The notes under the pieces were generated by a model. It did not search any database, was not told the DNA's origin, and worked only from the letters and a program-made list of their open reading frames with translations. A stretch of DNA of 8,418 bases from an uncultured Collinsella sp. (GTDB lineage Bacteria; Actinomycetota; Coriobacteriia; Coriobacteriales; Coriobacteriaceae): NCBI GenBank assembly GCA_958446785.1, contig CAUCXP010000053.1, positions 1 to 8,418 of the forward strand. Reading direction: 5' to 3'. A program made the position numbers and the translations under genes. Shown here one piece after another: positions 4,137-8,418 of the stretch (within the stretch, counting starts at the first letter, position 1; each line of letters begins with the position of its first letter).

Positions 4137-6818
4137 ATGCAAAAGGAATACCTGTCCGCCGCGGCGGAGGTGCTCAGCGACCAAGGTGTCGATGAGAACC
4201 TCGGCCTGAGCAACGACGAGGCGTCGTCGCGCCTCGCCAAGACAGGCCCTAACAAGCTCGAGGAAGCTGAGAAGACGCCGCTGTGGAAGCGTTTCTTTGA
4301 ACAGATGGCTGACCCTATGGTCATCATGCTGATCGTTGCCGCCGTCATCAGTGCGCTCACGGGCATGGTCAAGGGCGAGCCCGACTTTGCCGATGTTGCC
4401 ATCATCATGTTCGTCGTTATCGTCAACTCGGTGCTGGGCGTGGTCCAGGAGGCCAAGAGCGAGGAGGCCCTCGAGGCCCTGCAGGAGATGAGTGCGGCGC
4501 AGTCCAAGGTGCTACGCGACGGCAAGCTCGTGCACCTGCCGAGCGCCGAGCTCGTGCCCGGCGACGTGATCATGCTCGAGGCGGGCGACTCCGTTCCGGC
4601 CGACTGCCGCGTGCTCGAGAGCGCCACGATGAAGATCGAAGAGGCCGCGCTCACCGGCGAGTCCGTGCCCGTCGAGAAGCATGCCAACGTGATCGAGCTC
4701 GCCGCCGGCACCGACGACGTGCCGCTCGGCGACCGTAAGAACATGTGCTATATGGGCTCCACCGTCGTGTACGGCCGTGGTCGCGCCGTCGTGGTCGGCA
4801 CCGGCATGAACACCGAGATGGGCAAGATCGCCGGCGCCCTGGCCGAGGCCAAGGAAGAGCTCACGCCGCTGCAGGTGAAGCTCGCCGAGCTCAGCCGCAT
4901 CCTCACCATCATGGTGATCGTCATCTGCGTCGTCATCTTTGGCGTTGACATCCTCCGCCACGGCGTGGGCAACGTCCTTACCGATCCGACTGCCCTGCTC
5001 GACACCTTTATGGTTGCCGTCTCGCTCGCCGTCGCCGCCATCCCCGAGGGCCTTGTTGCCGTTGTGACCATCGTCCTTTCGCTTGGCGTGACCAAGATGG
5101 CCAAGCGCCAGGCGATTATCCGCAAGCTCTCTGCTGTCGAGACCCTTGGCTGCACACAGACCATCTGCTCCGACAAGACCGGTACCCTTACCCAGAACAA
5201 GATGACCGTCGTCAAGCACGAGCTCGCTGCGCCCAAGGAGAAGTTCCTGGCCGGCATGGCGCTGTGCTCCGATGCTCAGTGGGACGAGGAGCTGGGCGAG
5301 GCCGTGGGCGAGCCGACCGAGTGCGCGCTCGTCAACGACGCCGGCAAGGCTGGCCTCACCGGCCTGACTGCCGAGCATCCGCGCGTGGGCGAGGCCCCGT
5401 TCGACTCGGGCCGCAAGATGATGTCCGTGATCGTCGAGACCTTGGATGGCGAGTACGAGCAGTACACCAAGGGCGCGCCCGACGTGGTGATCGGCCTGTG
5501 CACCCATATCTACGAGGGCGAAAAGGTCGTCCCGCTGACCGAGGAGCGTCGCGCCGAGCTCGTGGCCGCCAACAAGGCCATGGCCGACGAGGCTCTGCGC
5601 GTGCTGGCGCTGGCAAGCCGCACCTACACCGAGGTCCCGAGCGACTGCAGCCCCGCTGCGCTCGAGCACGACCTGGTCTTCTGCGGCCTGTCCGGCATGA
5701 TCGACCCGGTCCGCCCCGAGGTCGCCGAAGCCATCCGCGAGGCCCACGACGCTGGCATTCGCACCGTCATGATCACGGGCGACCACATCGACACCGCCGT
5801 GGCCATCGCCAAGCAGCTGGGCATCGTCACCGATCGCAGCCATGCCATCACCGGTGCCGACCTCGATCGCATGAGCGACGAGGAACTCGACGCGCACATC
5901 GAGGACTACGGCGTGTACGCCCGCGTCCAGCCCGAGCACAAGACACGCATCGTCGAGGCTTGGAAGTCGCGCGACCAGATCGTGGCCATGACGGGCGACG
6001 GCGTCAACGACGCCCCGTCCATCAAGCGCGCCGACATCGGCGTTGGCATGGGCATCACCGGTACCGATGTCACCAAGAACGTCGCCGACATGGTGCTTGC
6101 CGACGACAATTTCGCCACCATCATCGGTGCCTGCGAAGAGGGCCGTCGCATCTACGACAACATCCGCAAGGTCATCCAGTTCCTGCTTTCGGCCAACCTT
6201 GCCGAGGTCTTCTCGGTGTTTATCGCCACGCTCATCGGCTTTACCATCTTCCAGCCGGTGCAGCTGCTGTGGGTGAACCTGGTCACCGACTGCTTCCCCG
6301 CGCTCGCGCTGGGCATGGAGGATGCCGAGGGCGACATCATGAAGCGCAAGCCGCGCAACGCCAAGGACGGTGTCTTTGCCGGACATATGGGTCTGGACTG
6401 TGTGGTCCAGGGCCTAATCATCACCGTGCTGGTGCTGGCGAGCTTCTTTGTGGGCGTGTACTTTGACATGGGCTACATCCATATCGCCGATATGATCGCC
6501 GGCAATGCCGACGAGGAAGGCGTGATGATGGCGTTCATCACGCTCAACATGGTTGAGATTTTCCACTGCTTCAATATGCGCAGCCGTCGTGCGTCGCTGT
6601 TCACCATGAAGAAGCAGAACAAGTGGCTGTGGGCTTCCGCCGCGCTGGCGCTGGTGCTGACGGTGATCGTAACCGTGCAGCCGACGCTTGCCGAGATGTT
6701 CTTTGGCCCCGTGACGCTTGAGCTCAAGGGCGTTCTTGCCGCGCTGGGCCTGGCCTTCCTGATCATCCCGCTGATGGAGATCTACAAGGCGATCATGCGC
6801 GCGGTCGAGAAGGAGTAG
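4137..6818 (+). CDS. P2A-type (SERCA-like) calcium-translocating P-type ATPase
   Basis: This 893-residue membrane pump uses ATP to expel a cation, most likely Ca2+. It shows the N-terminal cation-ATPase domain, helices M1 (61-77) and M2 (85-105), the actuator motif TGES (173-176), the phosphorylated Asp346 in CSDKTGTLT, TGD (547-549), TGDGVNDAP (619-627) and a C-terminal membrane block. The residues matching the two calcium sites of SERCA are kept: Glu304 in M4 (PEGL), Asn687 and Glu690 in M5, Asn714, Thr717 and Asp718 in M6 (NLVTD), and Glu807 in the NMVE helix. One difference is PEGLV instead of the common PEGLP after Glu304. ATG 4137 follows AGGAGG (4122-4127) at 9 bases. The gene stands alone, behind a leader RNA that can hide its ribosome site. 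Mn2+ or another divalent ion is possible as substrate. Confidence 0.93.
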   Translation: MQKEYLSAAAEVLSDQGVDENLGLSNDEASSRLAKTGPNKLEEAEKTPLWKRFFEQMADPMVIMLIVAAVISALTGMVKGEPDFADVAIIMFVVIVNSVLGVVQEAKSEEALEALQEMSAAQSKVLRDGKLVHLPSAELVPGDVIMLEAGDSVPADCRVLESATMKIEEAALTGESVPVEKHANVIELAAGTDDVPLGDRKNMCYMGSTVVYGRGRAVVVGTGMNTEMGKIAGALAEAKEELTPLQVKLAELSRILTIMVIVICVVIFGVDILRHGVGNVLTDPTALLDTFMVAVSLAVAAIPEGLVAVVTIVLSLGVTKMAKRQAIIRKLSAVETLGCTQTICSDKTGTLTQNKMTVVKHELAAPKEKFLAGMALCSDAQWDEELGEAVGEPTECALVNDAGKAGLTGLTAEHPRVGEAPFDSGRKMMSVIVETLDGEYEQYTKGAPDVVIGLCTHIYEGEKVVPLTEERRAELVAANKAMADEALRVLALASRTYTEVPSDCSPAALEHDLVFCGLSGMIDPVRPEVAEAIREAHDAGIRTVMITGDHIDTAVAIAKQLGIVTDRSHAITGADLDRMSDEELDAHIEDYGVYARVQPEHKTRIVEAWKSRDQIVAMTGDGVNDAPSIKRADIGVGMGITGTDVTKNVADMVLADDNFATIIGACEEGRRIYDNIRKVIQFLLSANLAEVFSVFIATLIGFTIFQPVQLLWVNLVTDCFPALALGMEDAEGDIMKRKPRNAKDGVFAGHMGLDCVVQGLIITVLVLASFFVGVYFDMGYIHIADMIAGNADEEGVMMAFITLNMVEIFHCFNMRSRRASLFTMKKQNKWLWASAALALVLTVIVTVQPTLAEMFFGPVTLELKGVLAALGLAFLIIPLMEIYKAIMRAVEKE

Positions 6819-6841
6819 GTCGAAAGGCCATCCTTCCCACC

Positions 6842-6932
6842 GGCCCGACCGCCTGCGGGGTTTCTTCCTCGCTGGTCCTCGCGCTTCGCGCTGCGGGATC
6901 GCTCGGAAGAAACCCCTCCCGGCGGGCGGGCC
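6842..6932. repeat. 91-nt long imperfect inverted repeat (hairpin element)
   Basis: The outer arms (6842-6853 and 6921-6932) pair at 11 of 12 positions, all G-C apart from one mismatch. After a small internal loop the inner arms GGGGTTTCTTCC (6857-6868) and GGAAGAAACCCC (6905-6916) pair perfectly over 12 positions. The 36-base centre is also partly self-complementary around GCGCTTCGCGC. No T-run follows, and a separate classic terminator lies just downstream, so this looks like an interspersed palindromic element (REP or small MITE type) rather than the terminator. No coding frame is credible here. Confidence 0.6.
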
Positions 6933-6974
6933 TTCGGATAACCTCTCGGGACCATTGGCTGAGGGAAAGTTTGT

Positions 6975-7008
6975 GAGCTGGTCGGGCTTTGCCCGGCCAG
7001 CTCTTTTT
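6975..7008 (+). terminator. Strong intrinsic terminator of the P-type ATPase gene
   Basis: Arms 6975-6987 and 6991-7003 form 13 pairs (one G-T) around a TTT loop, followed by TTTTT (7004-7008). It lies about 155 bases after the ATPase stop and before the rsgA start, so it separates the two transcripts. It also shows that translation of rsgA does not begin at the upstream in-frame codons around 6955. Confidence 0.88.
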
Positions 7009-7018
7009 GATTTAAAAT
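6989..7018 (+). promoter_or_regulatory. Predicted rsgA promoter overlapping the terminator
   Basis: TAAAAT (7013-7018) matches the -10 consensus at 5 of 6 positions. A weak -35, TTGCCC (6989-6994), lies 18 bases upstream inside the terminator hairpin. Transcription from about 7025 would give a leader of about 32 bases. Confidence 0.45.
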
Positions 7019-7045
7019 ACCTGCTCAGTTGTGTGGTTTTGTGCT

Positions 7046-7051
7046 GGGAGG
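7046..7051 (+). promoter_or_regulatory. Ribosome binding site deciding the GTG start of rsgA
   Basis: GGGAGG ends 5 bases before GTG 7057. It rules out the longer open frame from 6955, whose first part overlaps the terminator and promoter. Confidence 0.8.
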
Positions 7052-7056
7052 CATCT

Positions 7057-8241
7057 GTGGGCAAGGCTAAGGCTAAAGCGAAGAAAAAGACGACGGGGGC
7101 GCGGGCTAAGCGCGATCGTCGTCGGAAGCTTGCGACCGAAGCTCCCGCGTCTGCCGAGGAACTGCTGGCAAGCGTGCCGGGACTCGACGCGCTGCGGGAC
7201 GTTCCGGCGTTTGATGACCTGCCGGTCGATGAAGCCCAGCAGGCTGCCTTTGATGATTTCTGCGCGCATGTCGAGGAGCCCGAGCAGATGCAGCTTGGCG
7301 CCGTGGTGCGCTTGGATCGCGGGTTTCCACTGGTGGCGACTGCCGACGATACCTTCCGCGCCGAGCATGCCGTGGGGTTTGCCAAGTCGCGCGGCGAGGA
7401 CGAGGTCCTGCTGCCTGCCGTGGGCGACCGTGTGGCGGTGCGCCGCGCTCCCGGGCACGATATGGGCGTGATTGAGTGCGTGCTGCCGCGCCGTACGAGC
7501 TTTGAGCGTTGGCGTGGCCGTGCCCGCGGTGAGCGCCAGGTGCTCTGCTCCAACGTTGACAGCGTGCTGATCGTGCAGGCGCTCGGCGCCGGCGAGGTGC
7601 TGCTCGATCGCGTGGCGCGCTCACTGGTGTTGGCGCTCGATTGCGATGCCGAGCCGGTGGTGGTGCTCACCAAGGCCGACCGCTGCGAGGCCGATGAGCT
7701 CGAGCGCGATCTGGACCGCGTGCGTCGTCTGGTGGGTCCGGACGTGCGCGTGATCGTGACGTCTTCTGCCGAGGGCCGCGGTCTGGACGAGGTCCGTGCC
7801 TGCGTGCCTGCCGGGAGCTGCGCCATGATTCTGGGCGAGTCGGGTGCCGGCAAGTCGACGCTGCTCAATGCACTGCTGGGCCACGATACGTTGGCGACCG
7901 GCGGTGTGCGCGAACGCGACGACCAGGGCCGTCACACTACCGTCGCGCGCGTGATGGTGGCGCTGCCGGGCGACGCCGGCGTGATCGCCGATGCCCCGGG
8001 TCTGCGCAGTTTGCCGCTCGTGGGTCACGAGCGGGGTCTGGCACGCGCCTTCCCCGAGATTGTCGAGGCATCGCGTGCGTGCCGGTTTGGCGACTGCACG
8101 CATACCCACGAACCGGGTTGCGCCGTTCGCGAGGCCGAGGACGCCGGGCAGATCGACGGCCTGCGTCTGGAAACGTTCCAAAATCTGGCGTCATCCATGC
8201 GCGTGAGCGCTCAAATGCTCGATCCCGATGTCCATCTGTAA
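7057..8241 (+). CDS. rsgA: Ribosome small subunit-dependent GTPase A
   Basis: RsgA is a GTPase that acts late in maturation of the 30S ribosomal subunit. The 394-residue protein has the circularly permuted GTPase order that defines the family: G4 TKAD (205-208), G5 SSAEGRG, then G1 GESGAGKST (260-268), G2 RHTT and G3 DAPG (312-315). A C-terminal zinc site follows with Cys342, Cys347, His349 and Cys355, the same spacing (5, 2, 6) as in E. coli RsgA. An OB-fold region starts around residue 80 (LGAVVRLDRG). Before it lies an unusually long tail: a Lys/Arg-rich stretch (KAKAKAKKK to KRDRRRK, about 2-24), then an acidic segment. The basic part probably touches rRNA. The gene has its own promoter and terminator, and GTG 7057 is set by GGGAGG. 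Confidence 0.95.
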   Translation: MGKAKAKAKKKTTGARAKRDRRRKLATEAPASAEELLASVPGLDALRDVPAFDDLPVDEAQQAAFDDFCAHVEEPEQMQLGAVVRLDRGFPLVATADDTFRAEHAVGFAKSRGEDEVLLPAVGDRVAVRRAPGHDMGVIECVLPRRTSFERWRGRARGERQVLCSNVDSVLIVQALGAGEVLLDRVARSLVLALDCDAEPVVVLTKADRCEADELERDLDRVRRLVGPDVRVIVTSSAEGRGLDEVRACVPAGSCAMILGESGAGKSTLLNALLGHDTLATGGVRERDDQGRHTTVARVMVALPGDAGVIADAPGLRSLPLVGHERGLARAFPEIVEASRACRFGDCTHTHEPGCAVREAEDAGQIDGLRLETFQNLASSMRVSAQMLDPDVHL

Positions 8242-8258
8242 TTGAATTTATCTATGAC

Positions 8259-8293
8259 AGCCGTCTCCCAACTGTTCGGGAGACGGCTTTTTT
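8259..8293 (+). terminator. Intrinsic terminator of rsgA
   Basis: GCCGTCTCCC (8260-8269) and GGGAGACGGC (8278-8287) form a perfect 10-bp stem with an 8-base loop, followed by TTTTTT (8288-8293). It begins 17 bases after the rsgA stop codon. Confidence 0.93.
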
Positions 8294-8322
8294 GCTGCGG
8301 AAAAGCCTCGAAACATGCAGTT

Positions 8323-8383
8323 TGCTGACGTGCTGACCAAAACCTTGTCACGAGCTTGACGGGCTGTTCAGCTTTTGGTCAGC
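8323..8383. repeat. GCTGAC boxes and 11-bp inverted repeat upstream of a gene outside the window
   Basis: GCTGACCAAAA (8332-8342) and TTTTGGTCAGC (8373-8383) are perfect inverted copies separated by 30 bases. A further GCTGAC at 8324-8329 lies in tandem with the first arm at a period of 8, giving three boxes (two direct, one inverted). They may be sites for a regulator or the base of a leader-RNA stem. Confidence 0.45.
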
Positions 8384-8418
8384 GATTGGTTTGACATCGA
8401 AAACCAAGATTGCGATTG
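8382..8418 (+). promoter_or_regulatory. Probable promoter cut by the right edge: TTGACA within an inverted repeat
   Basis: TTGACA (8391-8396) is a perfect -35 box; its -10 would fall at about 8414-8419, at the edge. TTGGTTT (8386-8392) and AAACCAA (8401-8407) are inverted around 8 bases and overlap the -35, as an operator would. GCGATTG occurs at 8382-8388 and again at 8412-8418. Confidence 0.4.

Noticed and set aside
4512..6386. A 624-codon open frame on the minus strand inside the ATPase gene
   Set aside because: It is an antisense shadow of the P-type ATPase, rich in His, Asp, Gly and Val, with no domain and no promoter.
5264..6466. A 400-codon plus-strand open frame in another frame of the ATPase gene
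   Set aside because: It is Arg/His/Gly-rich out-of-frame translation; the ATPase motifs lie in the other frame.
6955..7056. An upstream start for rsgA
   Set aside because: The added codons lie in the terminator hairpin and promoter of the intergenic region; GTG 7057 has a proper GGGAGG.
6414..7868. A 484-codon minus-strand open frame spanning the ATPase end, terminator and rsgA
   Set aside because: It crosses two real genes and a strong terminator and is Ser/Arg/Thr-rich low-complexity sequence, so it is a shadow.
1..8418. CRISPR arrays, tRNA or rRNA genes, insertion sequences or prophage genes
   Set aside because: I found no regularly spaced repeats, no cloverleaf or rRNA motifs, and no transposase or phage-like proteins on either strand.

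Overview
The window looks like an ordinary chromosomal stretch of a high-GC anaerobic actinobacterium. The best guess is a Coriobacteriia member such as Collinsella: GC-rich third codon positions, GGAGG-type ribosome sites, GTG/TTG starts, and a mix of ECF transport, pyruvate kinase, P2A ATPase and RsgA genes. The taxon is inferred from the sequence style, not proven.

Layout. (1) 2-1103, plus strand: the 3' end of an ECF-transporter transmembrane (T) gene, then its ATPase gene. (2) 1104-2032, plus: a weak hairpin, an extended -10 promoter and a gene of the zinc-dependent phospholipase C family. (3) 2029-2166, minus: a short open frame with no start that looks like the tail of a decayed gene; its stop overlaps the stop of the phospholipase-like gene. 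(4) 2169-3763, minus: pyruvate kinase with a clear promoter and a strong terminator. (5) 3764-4136: the divergent intergenic region, with repeats near the pyk promoter, an inverted repeat, a promoter and a highly foldable leader RNA. (6) 4137-6818, plus: a P2A (SERCA-like) calcium-type ATPase. (7) 6819-7056: a 91-nt long imperfect inverted repeat, then a strong terminator and the next promoter. (8) 7057-8241, plus: the ribosome-assembly GTPase RsgA with its own terminator. (9) 8294-8418: a gene-free edge rich in GCTGAC boxes and inverted repeats, ending in a perfect TTGACA, so probably the control region of a gene beyond the window.

Apart from the ECF pair, the genes appear to be separate transcription units, each with its own promoter or terminator. 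They cover metal or vitamin uptake, glycolysis, cation export and ribosome maturation.

The most interesting element is the leader of the P-type ATPase (about 4025-4136). One arm of a 12-bp hairpin contains the whole Shine-Dalgarno sequence. The apical loop of that structure can pair, 7 of 7 bases, with the loop of an upstream hairpin, and a competing stem can form. This is the expected architecture of a translation-controlling riboswitch or similar RNA. I do not recognise it as a known class by eye.
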